Below are positions 42,237 through 53,350 of a DNA stretch of 64,000 bases, in pieces. Position 1 is the first letter of the stretch; every line of letters starts with the position of its first letter. The position numbers and the translations under genes are program-made. The DNA lies in assembly GCF_003672135.1 (NCBI RefSeq), contig NC_039507.1:11160290-11224289 (forward strand). Direction: 5' to 3'. Origin of the DNA: Ooceraea biroi (taxonomy: Eukaryota; Arthropoda; Insecta; Hymenoptera; Formicidae). The notes under the pieces were generated by a model that saw only the letters and a program-made list of their open reading frames with translations, had not been told where the DNA came from and did not search any database.

Positions 42237-43755
42237 CAGGGTATCTCATGGGAAGTTGCTGAAACTAATCAGCTGTCATTTTTAAACGTATGCAGTTATT
42301 GAAAAAACAAAAATTGCGTTGGAAAGAGGAAAGTCTGCAGTTTTTAATGGGTATAAATAAAATTTAGCAAAATGTTTGTATATCAGTTTATTTTATTAAT
42401 GAAAAATATGCTAATAATCAAGTAAGTTAATGATAAATATTTTCAAAGTGTGCACCATCTGAATTTGTACAAAAATCAATTCTTTTACGAAAACTTGTGA
42501 AAACTTTTTCTAACATGTCGTCTTTAATGTTGCTGACGACCTTTTTAATAGCTACTACTAAATCTGACACTGTTTCTGGATTTCTGGCATAACAATGGTC
42601 CTTAATGTATCCCCAAAGAAAGAAGTCACATGGATTTAATCCGGCGAGTACGGTGGCCATTCTAGCCCCCCCTGGGCAAATTTGGGGTATCCCAGACCGA
42701 TGACTCGATTGCCATAAACTTTATGGATTGTTTCGAAGACCTCCTAGGTTCGATGTGGTGTCGCTCCATCCTGCATGAAATGACATCCTCTGACCAGGCC
42801 TCTTTTTTTTGCATGAGGGAAGAATTGTGTTTCGAGAAGCTGCTTGTAACTTTCTCACCAGTGACTGTTGATTCGAAGAATTGCAGATAAATTCCTTTTA
42901 CCGAGATCGCAGCCCATGCTGTTATGTTTTGTGGATGTAAAGGTTTAACCAGTGAAATGTTGAGATTTTCCGACCCCCAAAATCTATAATTTTGTTTATT
43001 AACATAACCATTTAGCCAGAATGTGCTTCGTCCGTGTAAATTATCAATTTTGCATCAAGTTCTCCATCTTCAAACATTCCATTTCTCGTCTTGCAGAATT
43101 CCACACGTTTCGTCATAGCGCGTTTGGTTAGCAATTGATGCGATGTTATTTTATAGGGATGCATTTTCAGGAAATGTTTTAAAATCCTGTGTAACGTTGT
43201 TTTGGATATTTCGAGAGCTTGGGCAGCTTTCCGAATGGAAGAATTTGGATTCTCTTCAAAATACTTCTTAATATCTTCAATGTTTTCTTCTGCAGCTACA
43301 GACACAGAAGGACCTGGCAGATCATGTCTACGGTCTTGGATAGTTCCATACTGCATAAAATTATCGATAATTCTGATAAAAATAACGCAAAACATTATTT
43401 TAATGCAGATTTATTGCCAAAAAATGGAGTGACGTAACGCATACGTTTAAAGAAATAATAAATTCTAACCTTTTCAGCGTGTTTTCGCTCTTAACTTTAT
43501 GTGTTCCGTATTTAGTACGAAACCCCCTGTAAGCATTGCTATAAACTTTTCCTCTGGAAAAGAAGCACTCGACAAGATAAATCTTTTCTTCCATTGTCAG
43601 ATTACTCATTTTGACGCGCACGGACTTGCATCTACCACAACCAGAATAAAACTGCGGACACTCAAATGAACGACCGTTAACCGTAAGACTCTTTCTGAAG
43701 TCATGGAGGGGGGAACCAATCGTTTACTTTCAGCAACTTCCCATGGGACACCCTG
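42237..43755 (-). mobile_element. Mariner-like element, 1.52 kb
   Basis: CAGGGTATCTCATGGGAAGT at 42237 pairs with the inverse of CAGGGTGTCCCATGGGAAGT at 43755; TA flanks. The transposase on the minus strand covers most of the length. Confidence 0.85.
42427..43621 (-). pseudogene. Mariner-like transposase, several frame breaks
   Basis: Minus strand: MSNLTMEEKIYLVECFFSRG (N-terminal HTH), SVAAEENIEDIKKYFEENPN and SSIRKAAQALEISKTTLHRI (second HTH), KLIIYTDEAH (first D), then one base lost and FWLNGYVNKQNYRFWGSENL, NITAWAAISVKGIYLQFFES, FMQDGATPHRT (second D), GNRVIGLGYPKFAQGG, EWPPYSP and NPCDFFLWGYIKDHCY (third D), ending GAHFENIYH. Breaks: near 43019, a TAG after PHRT near 42757, one near 42645, and at least one between HTH 1 and 2 (near 43430). 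Read through, about 47 residues lie between the second and third D, longer than the usual 41. It is dead. Confidence 0.8.
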
Positions 43756-43800
43756 TACATGTGTATATTCTTTGTTAATATTTGTTCTATATACTTATCT

Positions 43801-44090
43801 TTTTTTCAGTGTATAAATATTTATGCAATTATCGATTATTATAAGAAATATGTATAACGCACATAAAAGAAGACTTAATGTTTCCAAGCGCCATAGTAGA
43901 CGGATTATTGCTAATAATACTGCAATAGATATCGCTGGCTGTTCAGAATCAGATTCATATACTGTCAATACTTCCTCTCAACATACTGTTTATGAAAATG
44001 TACTTAAAGAAACTATTGCAAACGTTAATATTTGTAATACACATAATAATAACATAATGCATATCATAAAACATTGGTTCTTTAATCAAC
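43801..44090 (+). other. Exon-like open stretch of unknown family
   Basis: An acceptor-like CTTTTTTTCAG at about 43810 is followed by an open frame containing MYNAHKRRLNVSKRHSRRII, then ANNTAIDIAGCSESDSY and a polar tail, until it meets the Penelope-like 3' end. Basic then acidic composition fits a nuclear protein, but I do not recognise it. Confidence 0.3.
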
Positions 44091-44432
44091 ACACTGGCAG
44101 TATATTGCTGTTAATGTGACACGACGTTTCGACCAATATCTGGTCCTTCTCAAGTGTTGTGTGTCTTTTTCTAAAAATTCAAGGTAATACAATGTGAGTG
44201 AGAAAAATGACAAGAAACCGTAACGCAATACAACCTCAACGCAAACCGCAATATACAAATAAATAAACCGCAATACTACAAGGAAACACAACAATCCGCA
44301 TAAATATGAATAAATATGAATAAAATACAATTTTCGCAAACTTACTGGCTGAAAAAGACACCAAAAACCGAATGAGAGACAAAGAGACCGAACACCGTGA
44401 AAGCAAACTCTCAAATGATCGCAATAAACAAG

Positions 44433-44893
44433 TCAAAGAGGAAAGGAGATGTTTGCTAGCACTTGGTCATATATACCGGGTAGGTTATCGGTATCTTTCT
44501 GCAGATTGATGGAGTTGCTGTGCTTTTTAATACAAATCATCTCTGCGATCTCGCGCCTCCTTAAATGTTTATCCTGATGCAAAACATCCACGTGTATCCA
44601 GTCGAACTCATGGCCGTCATGCGCTCTGTGACAACTAACAACCGACCAATCGCTCTCGTTTTTCTTTATATTTGATTTGTGCTCGTTAATCTCACAGTCA
44701 CGTGTCTCTTTGTCTGGCCGATGTAACAGACCTCGCAGTCCGCACATTTAATCTTATATACTACATTGGTCTTTTGGCTACTCATTAACATGTCTACCTA
44801 ATCTAATTACACGATTTAACATATTAAACTTCGTATAAATGACACCAAGATTGCACTCCTTATAAATTCTGCGTAATTTTTCACTAAGGCGAT
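44433..44893 (-). pseudogene. Penelope-like GIY-YIG endonuclease domain, frameshifted
   Basis: Minus strand: LSEKLRRIYKECNLGVIYTK, FNMLNRVIRLGRHVNE (linker), a stop, KTNVVYKIKCADCEVCYIGQTKR (GIY-YIG core, split here for length: KTNVVYKIKCADC + EVCYIGQTKR), then in the next frame NEHKSNIKKNESDWSVVSCH, HEFDWIHVDVL and RRREIAEMICIKKHSNSINL. This is the usual order of Penelope endonucleases, which nick the target for primed reverse transcription. One frame break near 44690 and one stop make it inactive. Confidence 0.8.
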
Positions 44894-45171
44894 TCCTAAA
44901 CCAGCATCATATGTGAAAGATGGTTGGAGCTTTGTTAGCAATGTTAGTGGATTAAACATTGAATCACATGAGTCAATGGTCTCGTTTGACGTGGTTTCGC
45001 TGTTCACCAATGTACCAAAAGAACTTGTAATGCAAATCATAGAAAAGCGATGGCATTTATTAGAGTCGGCTACGAGTTTTTCTCTTGACCAATTTTTGTA
45101 TGCGATTGACGTTATTTTAAGTTCGACCAGTTTTATGTTTCATGGGAAATACTATGACCAGATATTTCCAG
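44893..45171 (+). pseudogene. Penelope-like reverse transcriptase fragment
   Basis: Plus strand: IPKPASYVKDGWSFVSNVSG, then MVSFDVVSLFTNVPKELVMQ, which contains the SFDVVSLFTNVP motif characteristic of Penelope-type reverse transcriptases, then STSFMFHGKYYDQIF. It breaks off at the family-H border. The catalytic YxDD is not present. Confidence 0.85.
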
Positions 45172-46537
45172 ACGATCTGAAGTAATGTCTTAAGATGCTA
45201 ATACGAGTGTGTGATTGGTTTCAAATATCTTATAATTGTACTTAAGATGGTCTTAAATCAGAATCAACAATGAATATCGGCCAAAGAGTAATAATAAAAA
45301 GTAATAGATTTTCTGGTTTGCATAAATACCCATTGTAGTTGGCGCAATTTGTTCATATCATTAGTTTTGTAGAGTTCTTTTTTGAAAGAACTTCAGGCGC
45401 GTATACTTGGCGCTTTTTTGTACCTTTTTTACAAAGGTAATTTTGTTGTGATTTCACACATTTTGTAGTGTAAAGTATGTTATTCTTTTTTATAATATAT
45501 GAGGAGATAAAAGCCATAGTCCTGTCAGTCAAGGTTTTTAAAAGTATTAAGTTACATGTTTCCTATTCTAAAAGAGGCGTGTTAACTTTGTGAAGTTCTT
45601 TTTTATCTAATAGTTGAGGCCTCCTTTCCGCGATGCTGATTGGTTTTCTCGCTTGGCTCGAACTTTATATGACTTCAACTGCGTGTTGCGAATGTCAGAA
45701 TGTCATAGTGGCTGTAAGTGCGGTTATATTGACAATTTTATTTATTATTTCTTAGGAACGTGAAAACGGCAACTGTCAATTCTGTCAAATTTGTATATTG
45801 TTGAAACACGATGAAATAAATATAACACCTTTAACGCCTTTTTTAGAATAGGATTTGTGGTATTTATTATATAATAAATAATAGATGAATATTATTATTC
45901 GAAAACATTATAATATTGAAAAATAAAATAGAGCGCGCATAGCACTCGCTCTCTCGCCCTCTCGCTCTCTCATTCACTCGCTCTCTTGCCCTTCCACTCT
46001 CTCGCTCTCTCACTCTCTATCGTCGTCGACGTGGTGTAACGTCGTCGTCGTCGTCGTCGACGACGTGGTGTTGCAGCTTCAAGTGTTTCAGAACATTTTC
46101 TATCCCTTTTCTTTGAAGCATCTGAAGCATCAATTGGACCGCAGTCCGCGTCGTACATACATCCGTCATGCTATTTCGCATCTCTGGCGCATGCGAGAAA
46201 ACCGATATTAGCTGCTGCCATCTCGTTGAAAAGAACTGTACAAACGACGATGACGACGATAATAATAATGATGATGACGTTTCTTAAGTGAAATTTGCCA
46301 ATTTCAGACTTTGCATCGCCATATCTCCGCTCGTAGGGCACGTAGAAGAAAAATAAAAACACTTTTATTACATAATTCGACCCCAAGCTATTTATTGAGC
46401 CTACTCTGAACTTGATCCGTTCAGCGGTTATTGAGATCTAATAATCTGAGTGTCTGCGAAAGCGTCGCTTCGCGTAACAGTACACGGTCGGTCTCGCTGC
46501 GCTTATACTTGGCGCGAGACACTACCGTGTCTCTTGA
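45172..46537 (+). mobile_element. Family H repeat, copy 3 (partial)
   Basis: Left part 45172-45560 matches 2455-2845 of copy 1. After a MITE and a diverged stretch, the right part 45930-46537 matches 3175-3796 and ends with the hairpin GAGACACTACCGTGTCTC, TTGAT. The mariner tail is missing. Confidence 0.75.
45562..45852. mobile_element. MITE, TIR CCTATTCTAAAA(G/A)AGGCGT
   Basis: 291 bp, ends CCTATTCTAAAAGAGGCGTG and the inverse of CCTATTCTAAAAAAGGCGTT. Inserted in family H copy 3. No coding frame. Confidence 0.8.
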
Positions 46538-46636
46538 TTAGATATGTGTTAGATTAGATATGTTTTGTACTAGATATGTCTATATTACGATATGCATATT
46601 TACTATATGACTTCGTACATTGTGCGATACAGAAAA

Positions 46637-48202
46637 ATGAATAACAAGAAACATCTTATTGCAGAATTTGGTGATGGCCTGCATTGATAACCTGCAGTAT
46701 GGTTTAATGCCGACACGTTATCAAGTATTTGGCCTAGTCACTTCAAAACAAAATTGCCTATTAACAACGCCATAATGGCAAGAGAAATGCCACAAAACAA
46801 ATCAGATTGGGAGGACATACTAATAAAGAAAAGTTTTGGCATTGCAAGTAAGTGAATGTGTAATATATATACAGTTGTAGTTATTATTTGTATTATTAGT
46901 GATTTTTATAACTTCATTTATAATTTTATTTTTAATAATTTAGATACTTACGAAGAGGGTATACAAAAATTAAGTTTAGCGATGGATACATCAAATGTAG
47001 ATGAAACAGGCATATCATCAGACGAATTAAAAGAACGAGAGAAAAAGAGAAGGCGTATAAAAGCCAAGAAAAATGTGTCATCCTCTTCTGAAGACGATTC
47101 ATGTTCGTATAAAGAAAATAATGTTAAAAAAAATATTACCTGCTTTTCCACAAAAGCAAAATTTTGTGTCAAATGACAAAAAGCTATCGAGTATACCTAT
47201 ACAAGTTACCGAAAACACATTATTTAATGCAGTAAGCGGAAATGGTGAGCATTGTAACAATTTAATAACATTATACGATATATTTATGGAAAAGTATTAA
47301 TACTTCCTACTACTTATTTTTCTAGATATTAGTGATAATAACGAAACTGTTACTAATAGTAATATATCTTATATAAAAAATTCTGCACCTACCCAAAATG
47401 AAAATCTATATACTCATGGTAAGTTTTAAAAATTGTCATATTTTTTCATATTTCATATATTAAAGACATATGCAATAAATCTATTTGTTGCATGATATAT
47501 AATAAGAAGTATAGTAATGATATTCATAATTAGAAACTAAATAGTAGTATTTTATTTTAGAATTTAAGAAACTTATGTTAGGAAAGTTAAATAAAATATT
47601 ATACAAATTGGATACCATTGAAAGTACATGTAAAATATTTCATGAGAAAGTACAAGATGCGAATAAACCACTGGCACAAAAAAGTAACATTAAATTTCCG
47701 ATAAGTACATTACCAGAATTAATATTGTTTGAAGAACAATTGCAAGGTGTGCAATTCAAGGAAGATGTGGTATGACATATATTAACATTTTTTAATTTTA
47801 TTGTGGAATATCTCTTCATGTTAAACAATTTATATATTATTATCTTCTATTATAATATATTTTTTTTAAATACGTCATTAAATCTTTAATATATCTCCGT
47901 ATACCTCATATTGTAATACATAATAATACATCTTGTATTGTTATACGCAGAAGTTTAATAGTTTACTTCATTAGGAGTCATTAATAGATAGAAAGAGAAT
48001 CTATATTAATACAATATTCTTTATTAAGTTGACAATTTATTTCAGCTTAATACTTTTCATCTAATTGGTGGACACAGTGCGCATATCATGATAAGAAATA
48101 TTTTCAAAACAGCAATTACAGATCATTTTGCTATGGAATTCACTTGGACTGGAAAGAAAAAACGGTGTTTCAAAGATTTAGGACTTTCAAAACTTATCAT
48201 AC
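46637..48202 (+). pseudogene. DUF4806-domain gene, five exons, inactivated
   Basis: Exon 1 46637-46846: MNNKKHLIAEFGDGLH, two stops, PAVWFNADTLSSIWPS..SFGIA; donor GTAAGTG. Exon 2 46944 to about 47243: TYEEGIQKLSLAMDT, basic and acidic stretches; frame slip in an A8 run near 47128, then ILPAFPQKQNFVSNDKKLSS; donor GTGAGC. Exon 3 47326-47418: ISDNNETVTNSNISYIKNSA. Exon 4 47561-47769: FKKLMLGKLNKILYKLDTIE (coiled coil), then FPISTLPELILFEEQL. Exon 5 48046-48202: LIGGHSAHIMIRNIFKTAIT, DHFAMEFTWTGKKKRCFKDL. Exons 4-5 form the DUF4806 domain (FPI.T..EL..FE..L ... IGG ... TD..A..F.WTG.K...F.....). DUF4806 genes are multiplied in ants, role unknown. The last exon is lost to a family-H fragment. Confidence 0.8.
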
Positions 48203-48269
48203 GTAAGTAGTTTATAGTTTCAGTCTGTTATTTTCAATTACTTGAAATACAAAATTTCGTCAAAACATG

Positions 48270-48400
48270 CGTATATCAAGCGACGCGGTAGTGTCGCGAC
48301 TCTAAGTACATATAAAGAACAAGGTTCCGAGCAATGAGAGCCACTGCATAGACGTCGCGCGCTACCAAGTAGCTTATCCGGAATTTCATGTTAAATTCAT
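48270..48400 (-). mobile_element. Family H fragment (hairpin end, diverged)
   Basis: ATATCAAGCGACGCGGTAGT then GTCGCGACTCTAAGTA: the hairpin end with compensating-looking changes (GCGACGC/GTGTCGC). Homology fades after about 130 bp. Confidence 0.6.
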
Positions 48401-48687
48401 GTCAAACAAACTTTTGATTACAATATCTCAGGAACTAAAGACGTAATGAAAAATTTAACGATACTTTTATAACATAATATGGATGCAAGCTTTCGATTGC
48501 GACCACTTCGAAAACAATTGATGCACTCCATCCTCAGATATCGTAATCGTATGCAACAATTGTGACGTTTCATTTTTCTTCTCCAGTCACATTCTTGTTC
48601 AGACTCACGTACGTACGCTCGCACGCACGCAAGCAAAGCGAGTTTGTCCCTAAAGGCGCGTTCACATACGTACGACAGGTTCACGTC
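48401..48687. other. No gene recognised
   Basis: Mixed composition, ACGTACGTACGCTCGCACGC near 48608. No repeat partner in the window. Confidence 0.4.
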
Positions 48688-48895
48688 GCCGGATGCATAC
48701 GGTGACGACGTCGCACCAGGTCGCCGGACGGCGACGGCGAAGACGTTGCACCACGTCGCCGGATGCATACGGTGACGACGTCGCACCAGGTCGCCGGACG
48801 GCGACGGCGAAGACGTTGCACCACGTCGCCGGACGACGACGGGGACGACGTTGCACCACGTCGCCGGACGACGACGGCGAAGGCGTTGCACCACG
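48688..48895. repeat. 36-bp GC-rich minisatellite
   Basis: Units of about 36 bp built on CGCCGGACGGCGACGGCGAAGA..TTGCACCACGT alternate with CGCCGGATGCATACGGTGAC..; a 72-bp double unit is repeated almost exactly (48687 and 48759), followed by two single units. All reading frames are open across it and none is a gene. Confidence 0.9.
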
Positions 48896-50303
48896 TGTCA
48901 CGTCCCGGTAAAAATCGAACTTTCTCTTTTCTCTCAACGGTCCGAACGACGCGCACAAGACGCACCTCGGAACCGCCATTTTGTCGGTACTCCTACTTCC
49001 ACGAGGGACGTCCCACTCTCCAACCCACTCTCACGAGAGAGGGGACCCCCACTACCGAACCGCCGCAGCACCGAGCCGCCGAAAACAAAGGACCTCAGTG
49101 CAGGACCGGAAAAGTTCAGTTCGACTCGCGACTCCGAACCAAGAGGTTCACTCGACACTCAAGGCCCACGGTTAGCCTTTTTCTATTTCAATCTCTAATT
49201 CGAACTTAGAACTTTTCCATTCCTTCGTATTTCGACTTAGAATATTTTTCAATCTTCGTATCTTGACTTAGAATATTTTTTCAACCTTCGTATTTCGAAC
49301 TTAGAACTTTTCCATTCCTTCGTATTTCGACTTAGAATATTTTTCAATCTTCGTATCTTGACTTAGAATATTTTTTTCAACCTTCGTATCTCGACTTAGA
49401 ATATTTTTCAATACTAGTACTTCAGAGTTATCTTAGAGTTAGACGTTAGCATTAATAACCGTAGTAGTTAACTTAAATTTTGTAAGAACAATTGTATTTC
49501 CACCAATTCATTTTATTTAGAATATATGTATTTTGTGTGCTTGAATTACGATTTATTTTATTTTTGACCACCAAGCCGATTTGATCATAATTCAGCGACT
49601 ATAAATTTTACGCAGCTACCTCAGTTTCGGTCATTGGGTTTGTGTGTGTGTGCAACCAACTAACGAGCCTACAGTGCGGACAACGCACGTTGGTCTTCAT
49701 TCCGCTGAGCTGACAGTCTTACAGTGCGGACAACGCACGGGACGGTCACTCGGTGACGAATCCCTTTCCGCACCACTCTCATCACAAGGTACACCCTAAC
49801 TGAGGCGCGCACGTTTTTAACATTAACTTTTGCATAAATGACGAAGTTCTAATGCCGAAAACGAGACGAGGAGGAAAGAAACACCGAGCAAGACGTTTAG
49901 CTCGTATATTTTCTAACTTAGAGTCAGTGAACACCGTTGTCTCGCAGTATTACGGCATCGAGCCTCACTACATTGACCCAGAGTACGAGGCACTTTTCCG
50001 ACCACGCGACCGTGACACTAAGAGGAATAACAATAATTCGATCACAACGCGACTCACGAAACCGAGAGTGACCAGCCACTCTGTCGTATCACATCGAGTG
50101 ATTCTAATCACGAACGGAAGCAACGAAGCCACGTGGGCAACGAGACTGGTCCCCATTTCATGCAACCTGCGGTACCCTCTGTGCCAAGATATTCCCGAGG
50201 GGGACCCTCGCCGAACTCATTACGATAGGCTGGCACAAGAGATCAAGGTACAGCGCTGGATCGAGAGTAACCAAGAACCCCTGGGTAAGTGAAATTATCA
50301 TAC
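48896..50303 (+). mobile_element. LTR-retrotransposon-like stretch (LTR plus 5' internal part)
   Basis: Begins TGTCACGTCCCGGTAAAAAT, a typical LTR start, then tandem TTCGTATTTCGACTTAGAAT-type units (49200-49410). AATTCATTTTATTTAGAATA may hold the poly(A) region. ACAGTGCGGACAACGCACG occurs twice (49671 and 49721). A single long frame follows at 49852. The right LTR border and primer site could not be fixed, so the class is tentative. Confidence 0.45.
49852..50292 (+). CDS. 146-codon frame, possible gag-like protein
   Basis: ATG 49852 to TGA 50292. The N-terminus is strongly basic (MPKTRRGGKKHRARRLARIF), then a mixed region (SQYYGIEPHYIDPEYEALFR), an N/R-rich middle and a C-terminus with CNLRYPLCQDIPEGDPRRTH. 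It ends at CTGGGTAAGTGA, which also forms a perfect splice donor. Its place behind an LTR-like start suggests a first gag or accessory frame. I do not recognise the family. Unit B begins 12 bp downstream. Confidence 0.45.
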   Translation: MPKTRRGGKKHRARRLARIFSNLESVNTVVSQYYGIEPHYIDPEYEALFRPRDRDTKRNNNNSITTRLTKPRVTSHSVVSHRVILITNGSNEATWATRLVPISCNLRYPLCQDIPEGDPRRTHYDRLAQEIKVQRWIESNQEPLGK

Positions 50304-53280
50304 TGTGACGTCCTGGCGTCCACCTCACACCCATTTTTAATTTTTTTTATTTGCAATATTAATTATTAATGTATAACCACTGATAGTTATTTTTGAGCGC
50401 CATTGATACTTACCATTTTTGCTTCACTACTTATTATTAACCACAGGCTTACGTACAGTAGTCTGTTATTGACCTAACCAAGAATATTATTTGCTTAGCA
50501 ACCTAACCGACACATTTATTATGTTAGAAGCTTTAGCTTGATACTAGTTTTAATATAAAAATATATGAAGTAATTATATTAACATATATAAAGGGAAAAG
50601 AAAATATTAAAAGGACAAAAACAATATATATATATGTATAACTTAGTTATTATGCTTTATGATAGATTTATTTAATTAATTTAGTCACGTATATATATAT
50701 ATATATATATATATTTTTTCTGAAACATAAAAACACAAAAACATACATAAAATCAGTAAAATATATAAAAACAGTTTTATATACTCTAGCAGTTAAATAA
50801 AATAATTTTGAAACATTTATTATTAATAATTTGATAGATTTATAATATAATATTACGAGATTGGTAATATTTGAGATCGTTTGAACTGTAATACCATGAA
50901 GGTTTTTATAGGTGTAGCAAAACCATTGAGCTACTTAATATTGTTTATTATATAAAAAGTATTAATGTTAGTTGTAATAATTGAAAGAATTAATTTAAAA
51001 ATATATCTTATTATATGGTTATATAGCCATTGATAAGTATTACAAATTTGGCTTAATACATTTGGGTTCTTGACAGGATAAAATATTTAATTATTTTTAA
51101 TAACAAAGAAACAAATTGATTTGAAATGAATTTTATTATACTATAGTAAAGTCCTTTGCAAGTAGGTAATTTTCGTTAAACCCAATAGGGTCGGTTATTA
51201 TATAAAAACGGGAAAAATCAATTAGTTATTTAAGACAAGAGTAAAAATAATGCCGGCGGAATTGAGTTTTATTAAGTGAAGGTGTAGCTTTGATAGTTAT
51301 TATAATTTACGGAGACATTTGGTGTTGATTGTTGTACAAGGTCATAAGTTGTTATTAATAACAATTAAAAGAGTAAATTTTGGAATTAATTTTATTATAC
51401 AATGAAATAGTTTTGTGAGTGTAGTAAATTGTATTACCACATTTGAAGTGATTTATCGTATAGAAAAATTAATATTATTTTTATAACATAAAAGGAGAAA
51501 CATTTTATAAGTAAAAGAATGCAGAATATTTGTCTACAATCTTAGTCAAAAGGAAGTACGTATTTAAATTTGCGAAATTGCAATAAAATTTTACTAAATT
51601 TTTTGGGTCTAAAATTTGAACCGTAAGGAAATAATTTGTTATAATTATATTGAAGCATCTAGGTCATAAGAGGAAACTAATAGGGACCTCAGATTTTGAA
51701 AATAATCATTTTTACGGAAGTGACCAACAACTTTTGGGAATCATCATTTTTAGCTAGGCTGATGGTACCTGTGATGAAATTTTTCTTATCGCACCACGGG
51801 ATCATTGAGAAACCACCAAAATTGCAAAGTCACTATTTGTTAAACAAATCAGCGTTATTTTTCAATATTTATAGTGTAGAAAGTTTTAATGAAATATTAA
51901 TAGTTTAGAAGTTACAAAGTTAAAAACAATTAAAGTGAAAATCAATTAGTGAACAATTTAATATAAAAGGAAATAAGTTGTTTAACCCAAAAATATTAAG
52001 AAAAGAATAAATCGTTAATTAATTATGAATAAAAGTATATTACACATGGTATTACGTTCATAGTAAGGATTATTGAATTTATTTAATGGAATATTTTATG
52101 TTACTGAGCATTAATTTAAGTATATATTAATTACGCATTTAATCCGTTAATAATTAAGTATATTAACCATATCATATACGAACACACTTATATAGGTGCG
52201 TATAACCCATAAAAGAATTATTGGTTATTTAAGATTTTATGAATTAATTAAGACTAATATTGTAGTGGAATAATAATTTTATATGGTTTAATTATAATAT
52301 TAAGCCCGGCACACCAATAGTTGCTTTATTAATAATTTTATAATAACCAAAGAATAGACGTGCAAGTACATACACGTGTATATCTATATATATATATAGT
52401 CATCCCTATAACTATAAGACAATTATTGGTTGAGTGAGATTTTATAAGTTTATTAGAATGGTATCTTGAAATAATAATTTTAGATGATTTAATTACATTA
52501 TTAAAGGCTCATGATACCAATACTTGATTTTACAATAATTTATAATGATTATTATTTCACTGAGTGCGTTATATTATTAAGTAGACGTATGCAGGGTCTT
52601 ATAATAATTCATGCATAAGACTACGAGCATATAAAATGCATATGTCAAGCGTTATAATTTTAAGGATTAAATTTGTGAGCATTACAGAATTATTTGAATA
52701 TTAATTTGAATAAGACAGTGAACACCGCGTTAAGTAACAAAGGAATAAAGATTTAAATTCACGAAGGAATATTATTTCATGATGACTAATTGCAAAAGAC
52801 GGTGACTTGTCGGCACCTGATTGAAATAATAATCCAAGACCGCTGTCTTAATCAAAGGTTGAATAGATATCTCGAGCAAGACATATCGGCAGGAAGTTGC
52901 AGCTGCCATTTGATTCGGAGAAACTCCGGTTGATTAAAAAGCATAACAGATGAGCGATAATTCTGTACTGCGAATTTCATGTTGAACTTACGCGTCAAAA
53001 TACGTTTATCTTTTGTAAGCGTTGAGCTCACCGTTGAGCTCATCGTCCCCACTAGACGCACCGTGAGACCAATCCCACCACTTAAGTTTTCGATCCCACC
53101 ATAAGAATCTTCGAAAACGAAGAACCAATGAGTTAAGTGGGCAGAGCCTCCCTACTATTTTAGTTTTTGCTTTAACCGTAGCGTCCCCACTTATTGTAAT
53201 CCCTTCTCGAGCTACAGGGACCCTGTCCCCAAGCATCATAATTTTTGAGTATATAACGTGATGCAGCAGCCAGAGAATCA

Positions 53281-53350
53281 CACTTTAGACTCACACTTTA
53301 GACTCACACTTTAGACTCACACTTTAGAATCACACTTTGACTCACACTTT
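53281..53350. repeat. 13-bp array ACTTTAGACTCAC
   Basis: About five tandem copies in unit B. Unit C has only one or two at the matching place (58225-58262). Unit A lacks the region. Confidence 0.85.

Larger units (their letters stand above)
44091..45171. mobile_element. Penelope-like element, rearranged (two halves in opposite orientation)
   Basis: 44091-44893 on the minus strand: 3' UTR with the hairpin-GAAACGTCG motif, then GIY-YIG endonuclease and linker. 44893-45171 on the plus strand: a piece of the reverse transcriptase. The switch of strand at about 44893 is an inversion within one element. The right border is the family-H copy at 45172. Confidence 0.75.

Noticed and set aside
48418..49209. 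Several long frames on both strands (RRRRPATWCNVV, TTTAKALHHVAG)
   Set aside because: The 36-bp minisatellite is open in all six frames.
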